Source: Hominenteromicrobium mulieris (GTDB taxonomy: Bacteria; Bacillota; Clostridia; Oscillospirales; Acutalibacteraceae). From it: a stretch of 64,000 nt of DNA. Of the stretch, positions 43,451 through 51,937 are shown one piece after another. The stretch spans positions 344,958 through 408,957 of the forward strand of contig JAJJOY010000003.1 of the NCBI GenBank assembly GCA_021029595.1, given 5' to 3'. The notes below the pieces were generated by a model. It did no database searches. It saw nothing but the letters and a program-made list of their open reading frames with translations, and had not been told where the DNA came from. Positions within the stretch are counted from its first letter, which is position 1. Every line of letters starts with the position of its first letter. The translations under genes and the position numbers were made by a program.

Positions 43451-43942
43451 ATGCAGGAGGAAGTAACGCGGGGCGCCGTAACGCTCATTGTTGACGGAGC
43501 CAAGCTAAGTGAGCAGGTCTTTGAAAAGGCCGTCAAAAAGTTCCTGGAGGAAATCCAGAAAAGCCAGAAGCCCAAAATCTACCGCGGCAGGCAGAGCCTT
43601 AAACAGCTTGCCAGCCAGAACGCAGGTCTTGCCAATATCGAGATCAGCGACAAGAATATCAAGGCTTTCTCCCGTGTGGCGAAGAAATACCATGTGGATT
43701 TTGCCTTGAAGAAAGACACCTCCGCAGAGCAGCCCCGTTACCTGGTCTTTTTCAAAAGCCGGGACGCGGATGCCATCACAGCGGCGTTTCAGGAGTTTGC
43801 CAGCCGGAAAATGAGCCGTGAGGAAAAGCCCTCCATCCGGGAGCGGCTGACCCAGGCGAAGGAACAGGCGGCAGAGAAAACGAAACACCGTACCATTGAC
43901 CGGGAGAAAGTAAAGGTCAAAGATCGGAGCGTGCAGAGATGA
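43451..43942 (+). CDS. PcfB family protein (DUF3801)
   Basis: The 163-residue protein matches PcfB of conjugative plasmids and Tn1549-like ICEs: a beta-strand start (GAVTLIVDGAKLSEQVFEKA), a basic middle and a Lys/Arg/Glu-rich tail. PcfB-type proteins are thought to act as processing or adaptor proteins in the relaxosome. It begins directly after the previous stop codon and its stop overlaps the virD4 start (ATGA), so it is coupled to virD4. Confidence 0.88.
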   Translation: MQEEVTRGAVTLIVDGAKLSEQVFEKAVKKFLEEIQKSQKPKIYRGRQSLKQLASQNAGLANIEISDKNIKAFSRVAKKYHVDFALKKDTSAEQPRYLVFFKSRDADAITAAFQEFASRKMSREEKPSIRERLTQAKEQAAEKTKHRTIDREKVKVKDRSVQR

Positions 43943-44885
43943 ATATGAAAAAAATGTTTTTGCTGAACCTTCCGTATCTTCTGTTCGTGTATCCCTTCGA
44001 TAAGCTGGCACAGGCTTTCCGGCTTGCGCCCGGCGCTGACCTCTCCGGCAAGCTGCTTTCTATCGGGGGCGGCTTCACGGCAGCACTTTCCTCCCCGTGG
44101 CTCAGTTTCCATCCCACGGACCTGCTGATCGGCATAGCCGGTGCGGTTGTCCTTCGTATGGCGGTCTACCTGAAAGGCAAGAACGCTAAGAAGTATCGCC
44201 ACGGGATCGAGTATGGTTCTGCCCGCTGGGGTACGGCGGCGGATATCGCCCCCTACATGGACAAGGACTTTTTCCAAAACATCCCCATGACGCAGACGGA
44301 ACGGATCACGATGGCGAGCCGTCCAAAGCAGCCGAAGTATGCCAGAAATAAAAACATTCTGGTGATCGGCGGTTCCGGCAGTGGCAAGACGCGGTTCTTC
44401 TGTAAGCCGTCGCTGCTGCAAGCCCATTCGTCCTATGTCTGCACCGATCCGAAAGGAACCTTGCTGCCGGAGATCGGCACTTTCCTGGAACGGAAGAAAT
44501 ACCGTATCAAATGCCTCAACCTGATAAACTTCCGAAAATCCATGAGATACAACCCACTGGCCTACATTCGATCAGAGAAGGATATCTTAAAGCTGGTGAA
44601 CGCCCTGATTATGAACACGAAGGGCGAAGGCGAAAAGTCTTCGGAAGATTTCTGGGTCAAAGCGGAGCGCCTCTATTATTCCGCGCTGATCGGCTACATC
44701 TGGTACGAGGCCACGGAGGAAGAAAAGAACTTCATCACGCTTCTGGACCTTATCAATGCCAGTGAAGCCAGAGAGGATGACGAAACCTATCAAAGCCCGG
44801 TGGACCTGCTCTTTTCTCAGTTGGAAGAACGGGAGCCGGACCACTTCGCCGTGAAGCAGTACCGCAAATTCAAAATGGCGGCGGG
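43939..44885 (+). pseudogene. virD4/TraG coupling protein, 5' part (interrupted)
   Basis: This is the first 315 codons of a type IV secretion coupling ATPase. Two N-terminal hydrophobic segments (MFLLNLPYLLFVYPF and LIGIAGAVVLRMAVYL) are followed by the Walker A motif GGSGSGKTRFF. The coding sequence is broken after FKMAAG at 44,885, where a serine-recombinase element is inserted. The frame runs on through the insertion into the recombinase gene, but this fusion is not expected to be a real protein. The remaining 3' part lies at 54,152-54,964. Confidence 0.92.
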
Positions 44886-44886
44886 T

Positions 44887-44946
44887 GTTGTATGCTCTAA
44901 AAGACTTCTTAATCAAGCGGTTGGGAAGTCTCTTAGAACACACAAC
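44887..44946. repeat. Inverted repeat at the left end of the virD4 insertion
   Basis: Arms 44887-44908 and 44925-44946 match at 19 of 22 positions around a 16-nt centre. It starts one base after the crossover point and ends before the recombinase gene. It is probably a recombinase binding site or a terminator of inbound virD4 transcripts. Confidence 0.7.
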
Positions 44947-44973
44947 CTAAAACCGAAGAAAGGAGCGCAAGTT

Positions 44974-46851
44974 ATGAGAAAAAACGAGAAAATCACAGCT
45001 CTGTACGAACGATTGAGCCGTGATGACTTTGGCAAAGATGATGACCAACAGCGTGAGAGCAATTCCATTTCCAATCAAAAAGCTATGTTGGAGGAGTTCG
45101 CCGCACGGCAGGGCTTTACAAACATTGTCCATTTCACGGACGATGGTATCAGCGGCACTTGTTTTGACCGCCCCGGATTTTTAGCCATGATGAAAGAGGT
45201 TGAAGCCGGGAATGTGGAATGCCTCTGTATCAAGGACATGAGCCGCATGGGTCGTGACTATCTGAAAGTCGGTCAGATTATGGAAATCCTGCGTCAGCGT
45301 GGCGTTCGCCTTATCGCCATCAATGACGGCGTGGACAGTGCCAGAGGGGACGATGATTTTACCCCTTTCCGCAATATTATGAACGAGTATTACGCCAGAG
45401 ACACCAGCCGTAAAATCCGTTCCACTTTCCAGTCCAAAGGCAAGTCCGGCAAGCACCTCACAGGCACAGTCATTTACGGCTATCTCTGGAACGAAGCCAG
45501 AGACCAATGGTTGGTTGACCCCGAAGCCGCCGAGGTGGTCAAGCGTATCTTTGCCATGACGATTGAGGGCTACGGTCCGTATCAGATCGCCAGCAAGCTG
45601 AAAGAAGAAAAAATCCTCATTCCGTCTGCTTACCTTGCCCAACACGGCGAGGGCGTGAACAAAAACAAGACTTTCAAAGATGTGTACGGCTGGGGTTCTT
45701 CCACCATCTGCAACCTTCTTGAAAAGCGTGAGTATCTGGGACACACCATCAATTTCAAGACCCGAAAGCACTTCAAGGACAAAAAAAGCCATTATGTCCC
45801 GGAGGACGAATGGACAATTTTCGAGAATACCCATGAGCCTATCATTGACCAGCAGACCTTTGACCTTGTGCAGAAAATCCGTGGGAATGTCAGACGCTAC
45901 CCAGACGGCTGGGGCGAAGCAGCTCCCCTCACGGGCTTGCTCTATTGCGCCGATTGCGGTGGCAAGATGTATGTCCACCGCACCAACAACGGCAAGCGTA
46001 TTTCTCAATATACCTGTTCCCAATACAGCAAAGTCCCAGTTGGAAAGCTCTGCACGACACAGCACCGTATCAATGAAGATGTGGTACTGTCCCTTGTCTC
46101 TGAAATGCTGAAAGCCATTGCCGAGTATGCGAAGCATGACCGAGCCGAGTTTGTCCGTGTGGTGCAGGAAGCGCAGTCCAGCCAGCAGACGGCAGAGGTC
46201 AAGAAACAGCGGACACGCCTTGCCACCGCAAAGCAGAGAGTTTCCGAGCTGGAAGTCCTGCTCTGCAAAATCTATGAGGACAACATTTTAGGAAAGCTGT
46301 CCGACAGCAGATACGCCACTCTGGACGCTCAATACGAAAAGGAACAGTCCGAGCTTACCGTTGAAATCTCCGATCTGGAAAAGGCTATCAAGAGCTACGA
46401 GAAGCACGAAAAGGACGCTGACCGTTTTATCGCTCTGATTGACAAGTATGAGAACTTCGACAAGCTGACGATTGCCATGCTCAATGAGTTTATTGAGAAA
46501 ATCCTTGTGCATGAGCGTGACCGCAAGGGCAGTATTCAGACCACACAGGAGGTCGAGATTTACTTCAATTTCGTGGGTCGTTTCGTTCCCCCTGCGTTTG
46601 GCGAAGTGGAGCTTACCCCGGAGGAATTAGAGGAAATCCGCAAGCGTGAGGAACGCAAGGACAGGCTCCACCAGAACTACTTGAAGCGGAAAGCCAATGG
46701 TAAACAGAAAGAGTATGAGGAGCGCACGAAAGCCAAGAAAAAAGCGAAGATTGAAGCCAGAAAACAGGCAATCCGCACCGAGGATATTGCCAGAGGGGTA
46801 TTTATCCCGGTGAGCAGTTTGCCACAGCTGGGACCGAGAAAGGGAGCGTGA
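44974..46851 (+). CDS. Large serine recombinase of the first mobilizable element
   Basis: The ATG at 44974 has AAAGGAGC 7 nt upstream and gives 625 residues. The resolvase domain carries the catalytic Ser in ALYERLSRDD (about residue 14) and the conserved arginines in DMSRMGRDYL. The recombinase domain follows, then a zinc-ribbon-like segment with CADCGG and a paired Cys region, a coiled coil around residues 410-500 and a basic tail. It would catalyse integration into virD4 and excision. TnpV is encoded 4 nt downstream. Confidence 0.95.
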   Translation: MRKNEKITALYERLSRDDFGKDDDQQRESNSISNQKAMLEEFAARQGFTNIVHFTDDGISGTCFDRPGFLAMMKEVEAGNVECLCIKDMSRMGRDYLKVGQIMEILRQRGVRLIAINDGVDSARGDDDFTPFRNIMNEYYARDTSRKIRSTFQSKGKSGKHLTGTVIYGYLWNEARDQWLVDPEAAEVVKRIFAMTIEGYGPYQIASKLKEEKILIPSAYLAQHGEGVNKNKTFKDVYGWGSSTICNLLEKREYLGHTINFKTRKHFKDKKSHYVPEDEWTIFENTHEPIIDQQTFDLVQKIRGNVRRYPDGWGEAAPLTGLLYCADCGGKMYVHRTNNGKRISQYTCSQYSKVPVGKLCTTQHRINEDVVLSLVSEMLKAIAEYAKHDRAEFVRVVQEAQSSQQTAEVKKQRTRLATAKQRVSELEVLLCKIYEDNILGKLSDSRYATLDAQYEKEQSELTVEISDLEKAIKSYEKHEKDADRFIALIDKYENFDKLTIAMLNEFIEKILVHERDRKGSIQTTQEVEIYFNFVGRFVPPAFGEVELTPEELEEIRKREERKDRLHQNYLKRKANGKQKEYEERTKAKKKAKIEARKQAIRTEDIARGVFIPVSSLPQLGPRKGA

Positions 46852-46855
46852 TTTT

Positions 46856-47233
46856 ATGAAAGAGTTGAAACCGAGAATCCATGAGAACGGTATGGACTAT
46901 GTGTTGGTGGGCGACTACTATGTGCCGGACTTGAAGCTGCCGGAGGAACGCCGACCTATTGGGCATTGGGGACGCTTGCGCCAGTCCTATCTGAAATTGC
47001 ACCGTCCCATGCTTTACAACGAGCTAATTTTGTCCGGCAGGCTCCACACCGTCGTTGCCGATCTGAACGAGCAGGCGGCAGACAGGCTGGACTTGATTAT
47101 CCGGCAGATGATGAAAGCCGAGGGCGTGACCGAAGCCATGAAAGCGGAAAATCAGATGTTATGGGTGCAGTCAATGAACTCCATCCGCTGCCGGGCAGAG
47201 GAAATCATCAAGACGGAACTAATCTACTGTTGA
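46856..47233 (+). CDS. TnpV-like transposon protein
   Basis: The 125-residue protein matches the TnpV family, found next to the serine recombinase in Tn4451-like elements: it begins with GMDYVLVGDYYVPDL and contains RPIGHWGRLRQSYL. Its function is not known. GGGAGCG lies just upstream and overlaps the recombinase stop region, so the two are co-translated. It is followed by the DUF6809 gene after 13 nt. Confidence 0.85.
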   Translation: MKELKPRIHENGMDYVLVGDYYVPDLKLPEERRPIGHWGRLRQSYLKLHRPMLYNELILSGRLHTVVADLNEQAADRLDLIIRQMMKAEGVTEAMKAENQMLWVQSMNSIRCRAEEIIKTELIYC

Positions 47234-47246
47234 GAGAGGTAAAGCT

Positions 47247-47534
47247 ATGATTTTGGAAGCCATGTATAATGGGGAGTTTTATCCCTGCGAGACAGTTGTA
47301 CCTACATCACCGGAATACCGAAAGGCAGTCATAGCCTGTGAAAAGCTCATGGAGCAGTTGTCCCAGCGGCTCAGCAAAGAGGACTATGAGCTGGTGCAGG
47401 AACTCCGGGCGCAGACAGCAATCGCCCAATGTGAAGAAAGTGAAAGTCACTTCAAGTATGATGGCTTTTCCGCTGGGCTGATGTTCAGCAGGAAGCCCAT
47501 GAACAAGTGCAGCAGAAGAAAGAAAAATAGATGA
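47247..47534 (+). CDS. DUF6809 family small protein
   Basis: The 95-residue protein begins with the family pattern EAMYNGEFYPCE and PTSPEYRKAV, then helices, and ends in a basic tail. Small proteins of this family accompany recombinases in Clostridia elements; the function is unknown. GAGAGG precedes the ATG. Confidence 0.75.
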   Translation: MILEAMYNGEFYPCETVVPTSPEYRKAVIACEKLMEQLSQRLSKEDYELVQELRAQTAIAQCEESESHFKYDGFSAGLMFSRKPMNKCSRRKKNR

Positions 47535-47536
47535 AG

Positions 47537-47576
47537 AAAGCCGCCTGAGCAGAAAGAAACTGTTCGGGCGGTTTCA
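47537..47576 (+). terminator. Hairpin after the recombinase operon
   Basis: AAAGCCGCC and GGCGGTTTC arms with further pairing inside make an imperfect stem. The T-run is short, so termination may be partial. Confidence 0.5.
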
Positions 47577-47665
47577 GCATTCGCCAGTAGATTTATTCAC
47601 ACTCTTGTGATAAAATTTACTACAATAAAGAGCGTGATAGCACTAATTTTATGGGGGGATGCTTA

Positions 47666-49198
47666 ATGAATAGAATTTTGAAAAAATTTTTACAGCGGGG
47701 TGTCGATTTAAGTCCTGTGGGAGTTGAACTCCGTGAGGATAATACAAATTATTTTTGTACCCCAAAAGGGGCATCGGTTTTTGGATGGGCAGGGATAGAT
47801 GGTATCCACTTCTGTTTCATTCGTGGATTTGGAGAGATGGTTTTCTCTGTCAGCCCCATGAATACTTCTCCTGATTATGTTCATCCAGTAGCTGAAAATT
47901 TTACCGACTTTCTGCGGCTTATACTGGCTTGTGGTGATGTGGCGGCAGTGGAACAAGCGTGGATGTGGAACGAAGCACAGTTTGAAGCCTTTCTCAATGA
48001 AAACCCTACAACCCAGGAACAACAGCAAACTTTATCGGAAATTTCAGAGAAGATGAATTTGTTGCCTATGGAACAACCGTGGACATATATCAAAAACCTG
48101 CAATCTTCCTTTGATTACAGTCAGATTAAATACACAGAAGATTATTACGATAATGATATGACTTCAGAGGCAGAATTGGTTGCCCCTGAATGGAAGGTCT
48201 ACTTTGATGGAGATTTCTGGGGACATCGAGGTAAAGACCGTGCCGGAAAAGAGATCAAGCTGGATAAACAATTCGATTGGGCTGGATATCATTGGGTAAT
48301 TCCGGCAGCTTATTCATGTAGCAAAGGACTTGTCGTTGATTTTTGTATGCGAGTTGATTCAGAAAGCATCCGTGACTTCATGAAAAAATGGAATCTGGAC
48401 TGGGAAAATGACTCATGTGAAAATTTTACCCGTGAGCAACAGATGCAGATGGAATGGGAAAACCCACTTTGTTTTAACTTCAAACCTTGCTTGAAGTTAA
48501 ACGAGAAAATATTACAGACAACCCATGGCTGCGCTGTGAGCTTTAATCCTTGTCTGCCAGATGGCGTTATCAATGAGTTGGAAGCAAAATGGGCAATCGA
48601 CCATTATGGGCTGGATAGTACTTATGGCTGGGTCATATGCAGAGACGTATTTCCTTGGGGAACCAAGCATCACCCTGAAATCAATAAACTTTTTCTTACA
48701 ATGGAGCAGCAACCAGGACAAGTTCCAGGCTCACATTTCAAAGTTCACGCACCCGGAGATTCATTTATGTTTTCCCATCCTGTTAGCGGAATAACCCATA
48801 CACTGACCGTGCAGGAAATAGAACAGCAGACAGTTCCTCAAAATAGTTTTGGTTCTGATCGCTGGATTTATCCGACACATTATATTGCCATGAGTTATAC
48901 ACTTACCCCTGAACCGATGGAGAACATTTCGGTTTTTGACTGTGATGAAGGCGATAGACCGATAGAAGTTACACCAGACGATCATTCGTTCCGTCCAGTT
49001 GGCAGTAGTTCCTGTTTTGTTGTTGGTGTTATTGGTGGTGCAGATGGTCCGACAGCAGTTATATATGGAACAAATTCACAAGAAAAACTTCATGCTGCTT
49101 GTTCTGCTCTGCACTTTGAACCGGTTGGTGATGATGTCGAGTGGCGTATCGTGTTCAATGTTACGCAGTTTGACAAAGAAACATTCCCAATTATCTAA
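47666..49198 (+). CDS. Cargo protein of unknown function with a C-terminal GGADGPT motif
   Basis: I do not recognise a functional family. The ATG at 47666 follows a GGGGGG site and gives 510 residues; ATG 47651 is in frame but precedes that site. No signal or membrane segment is seen. The N-terminal part (about residues 1-130) is Trp/Phe-rich and globular, a middle part has aromatic-rich beta pattern, and near residue 457 there is VIGGADGPT followed by 47 more residues. GGADGPT is the hallmark loop of the beta subunit of Na+-pumping decarboxylases, but here it is in a soluble protein. The gene is more AT-rich than the transfer genes around it. Confidence 0.75.
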   Translation: MNRILKKFLQRGVDLSPVGVELREDNTNYFCTPKGASVFGWAGIDGIHFCFIRGFGEMVFSVSPMNTSPDYVHPVAENFTDFLRLILACGDVAAVEQAWMWNEAQFEAFLNENPTTQEQQQTLSEISEKMNLLPMEQPWTYIKNLQSSFDYSQIKYTEDYYDNDMTSEAELVAPEWKVYFDGDFWGHRGKDRAGKEIKLDKQFDWAGYHWVIPAAYSCSKGLVVDFCMRVDSESIRDFMKKWNLDWENDSCENFTREQQMQMEWENPLCFNFKPCLKLNEKILQTTHGCAVSFNPCLPDGVINELEAKWAIDHYGLDSTYGWVICRDVFPWGTKHHPEINKLFLTMEQQPGQVPGSHFKVHAPGDSFMFSHPVSGITHTLTVQEIEQQTVPQNSFGSDRWIYPTHYIAMSYTLTPEPMENISVFDCDEGDRPIEVTPDDHSFRPVGSSSCFVVGVIGGADGPTAVIYGTNSQEKLHAACSALHFEPVGDDVEWRIVFNVTQFDKETFPII

Positions 49199-49199
49199 A

Positions 49200-49440
49200 A
49201 ATACCCTTAGAACTCTAAGGGCGCACTTCTATACTCTCTGTCGAGAGTAGTGCGTCCTGCGGAGCTTCATTCTCCGTCAGCAGAAGAAAACTGCATGACC
49301 GAGAATGTTGCGTCACTTCGTTCCGTCAAGGTGGCTACACCCCCTTGCGCCGCTAAAGCGGCTATCCCCTGTGGACTTGCCGTCCGCAAACGGTTTTGAC
49401 AAACCGTTCGCCGCCAGCAAGTTTGAAAATCAAGAATCTT
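49200..49440. other. Hairpin-rich spacer between cargo genes (possible oriT)
   Basis: No gene is seen. Several inverted repeats follow each other, including CCCTTAGA/TCTAAGGG at 49204-49221, GCGCACT/AGTGCGT around 49223-49257, GCCGC/GCGGC near 49353 and AACGGTTT/AAACCGTT near 49390. Such clusters occur at origins of transfer; the relaxase gene begins about 1 kb downstream. Confidence 0.45.
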
Positions 49441-49464
49441 AATTTGATAAAGGAGTGTGATTCT

Positions 49465-49989
49465 ATGAAAAAGAAATTACCCATAATCCTCTTGGGTGTT
49501 ATTTTGGCTTGTGTGTTGGTTTTCGGTTTCCTTTATGCAAACAATGACATTGGTAAAACCGCAAACAGTTTAGAAGCAGACATTCGCCAATCTCAAAAAA
49601 TTTTGGATGATTGGATTGTTGATGGAAGCATTTCCGACACAATGGCTGCATTTATTTCTTACCCACAGGACAAGACAGACCACACTTTTTCTGTCTATGT
49701 AAATCGCCCTGGCTTGTCTTTTGGATATTTCTTCCGTGGTGGTGGAGATATAGTTGAGGTTGATGATTACATTGCAGAGTTTGTTGTTGAGGGAAATAAC
49801 GAAAGGGCATTTATCTCAATGAATACCCAAAATATTGTTCGACTTGAAGTGGATGATGGCAACGGCATTCAGGTGATTGATATTGATAGTGGCAAGCCTT
49901 TCGCCATTGTCCTGCCCCTCAATGTAGGAAACATCTGTTTCTATGATACGAATGGAAATGTTGTGGAATATCTTCGCCAACAACTTTGA
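49465..49989 (+). CDS. Cargo: exported or membrane-anchored protein of unknown function
   Basis: The ATG at 49465 follows AAAGGAG and gives 174 residues. A Lys-rich start and the hydrophobic segment LPIILLGVILACVLVFGFLYA form a signal anchor; Cys in LACVL is not followed by a lipobox pattern, so lipidation is unlikely. The rest is a hydrophilic domain of beta pattern outside the cell (YFFRGGGDIVEVDDYIAEF and others). No family recognised. It follows the GGADGPT protein gene and with it forms the non-mobility cargo of the element. Confidence 0.75.
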   Translation: MKKKLPIILLGVILACVLVFGFLYANNDIGKTANSLEADIRQSQKILDDWIVDGSISDTMAAFISYPQDKTDHTFSVYVNRPGLSFGYFFRGGGDIVEVDDYIAEFVVEGNNERAFISMNTQNIVRLEVDDGNGIQVIDIDSGKPFAIVLPLNVGNICFYDTNGNVVEYLRQQL

Positions 49990-50116
49990 CCAACTTCAAT
50001 TTACCGAACTGAACACAACAACTGAATACCGAAAAACTGACCGTTGACTGGTCGCAATCTGCGAAAAGTTGACGGTCTTTTTTTTTCCCCATTTTCAAAA
50101 AAGGAGGTCACGAAAA

Positions 50117-50476
50117 ATGGCAAAACCGAAAAACCTTGAACAGCTCCGAGCCGAAAAGGAACAGGTCGAGACACAGCTTGCACAGGAACAGCACAAGCTG
50201 GAGCGTCTGGAGAACAGAAAGAAATATCTGGAGAAAGGCGAGAGACAAAAGCGCACCCACCGCCTTTGCAATCTGGGTGGCACGATTGAGAGCCTTGCCC
50301 CGGAGGTCAAAGATCTCACACGCACCGAAATGACAGAGCTGATGGAACACATCTTTTCCCTGTCCGAAGTCCAGCGAGCCGTCTGGCACATGGCGATTAC
50401 TCACACCAACCAAGCGAACAGAGAAAAGGAGTTGAAAGCCGATGGCACTATTTCATCTGAGCGTCACGCAGACTAA
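50117..50476 (+). CDS. DUF3847 mobilization accessory protein
   Basis: The ATG at 50117 follows AAGGAGG by 9 nt and gives 119 residues. A charged coiled coil (LEQLRAEKEQVETQLAQEQ) leads to RTHRLCNLGGTIES, the family's typical middle, and a short helical end. These proteins are encoded directly before MobA/L relaxases and probably belong to the relaxosome. Its end overlaps the relaxase start by 35 nt. Confidence 0.85.
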   Translation: MAKPKNLEQLRAEKEQVETQLAQEQHKLERLENRKKYLEKGERQKRTHRLCNLGGTIESLAPEVKDLTRTEMTELMEHIFSLSEVQRAVWHMAITHTNQANREKELKADGTISSERHAD

Positions 50477-51937
50477 GCGAAGCGCAGGACAGTCCACTAT
50501 TGCTTCTGCCGCCTACCGTGCCGGGGAGCGATTGTATAGCGAGTATTACGGCGAATACAGCGACTACACCCGCAAGGGCGGCGTGATCTGCTCTGACATT
50601 CTCCTGCCGTCCCATGCACCGCCCGAATATGCAGACCGCCGACCCTATGGAATGCCGTGGAAAAAGCCGAGCGTGGAAAGAACGCCCAGCTTGCATACAG
50701 CTTTGACATTGCCTTGCAGAATGAATTTTCCCTTGAGGAAAACATCGCTCTTGCAAGGCAATTTTTGTTGGAGAACTTTGTGAGCCGGGGCATGGTGGTT
50801 GACTTCGCCGTACACCAGCCAGACCGGGAGGACGGCGGCATACCAAACCCGCATTTTCATGTGCTTTGCCCCATCCGCCCCATCGAGCAGAACGGCAAAT
50901 GGGGACTAAAGCAACGCCGGGTGTATGAGCTGGACGAGGACGGCAACCGTATCCGGGACGCAGACGGAAAGTTTGTGTTCAACGCCGTTCCCACTACCGA
51001 CTGGGGCAGTCCCGAAACGCTGGAATACTGGCGGCAGACATGGGCGGAGCTATGCAACGCCAAGTTTGCGGAAAAGGGGCTTGACATTCGTATCGACCAC
51101 CGAAGCTATGAGCGTCAGGGCGTGGAGCTTCTTCCCACCGTCCACGAGGGCGCAACCGTCCGGGCAATGGAGAAGAAAGGCATACGCACCGAGAAAGGCG
51201 AGTTCAACCGCTGGATCAAGGCAACCAATGCCGTTATCCGGGACATCAAGAAGAAAATCGCTCTCCTGTTCGATTGGATTGCCGAAGCAAAAGCGGAGCT
51301 TGCCAAGCCGCAGGCACCCAACCTTGTTTCTCTGCTGAACGCCTATTACACCAGCCGCAGAGCCGGGGCATATTCGCAGAAAGGTAAGGTCAGCAACCTA
51401 AAGGAGATGAACGAGACTTTCAATTATCTCCGGGCAAACGGCATTTACTCCCTTGAAGATTTGGAAAGCCGTGTCAGCGAACACAGTGCTGCCACAGAGA
51501 GCTTGAAGAAAACGCTGGACGAACAGACTGCCCGAATGAAAGCAATTAAGCAGCTCTATGACAGCTCCGCTGCTTTCCAGAGCTTGAAGCCTGTCTATGA
51601 CGGCTTGCAGAAAATCAAGTTTGAGAAGCCCAGAGCCAAGTACAAGGCAGAGCATGAAGCGGAACTGAAACAGTTCTACGCCGCCAGACGTAAGCTGACC
51701 GGAGAGTTCCCGGACGGCAAGGTGGATATGAAAAAGCTGACCGAAGAGTATGACGAGCTGGAACAGGCGCACAACACCACCTATGGCGAGTTTAAGACCG
51801 TCAGAGACGATTTACACCGTCTTTGGAAGGTCAAGTCATGTGTAGATACTGCCGCCCGATTTAACGAGCGTACAGAGGAACAACTGCACCAAAATCGACC
51901 CCAAACACGACACAAAAAGGAGGATATATCCCGATGA
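50442..51937 (+). pseudogene. MobA/MobL relaxase gene with a frameshift
   Basis: Residues 1-65 (starting MALFHLSVTQTKRSAGQSTI) read in one frame and the rest (from AVEKAERGKNAQLAYSFDIA) in another. The switch is at 50,636-50,642, where a single missing base in a CG-rich run (GACCGCCGACC) would explain it. The catalytic region has the relaxase His triad IPNPHFHVLCP and the N-terminal Tyr region AAYRAGERLYSEYYGE. The C-terminal half is a coiled coil. The enzyme would nick oriT. As sequenced the protein is not complete; a sequencing error remains possible. Confidence 0.88.

Noticed and set aside
43939..46851. A continuous 970-codon frame joining VirD4 and a serine recombinase
   Set aside because: The join is produced by the insertion; the recombinase has its own ribosome site and ATG at 44,974, and the rest of virD4 is found at 54,152.
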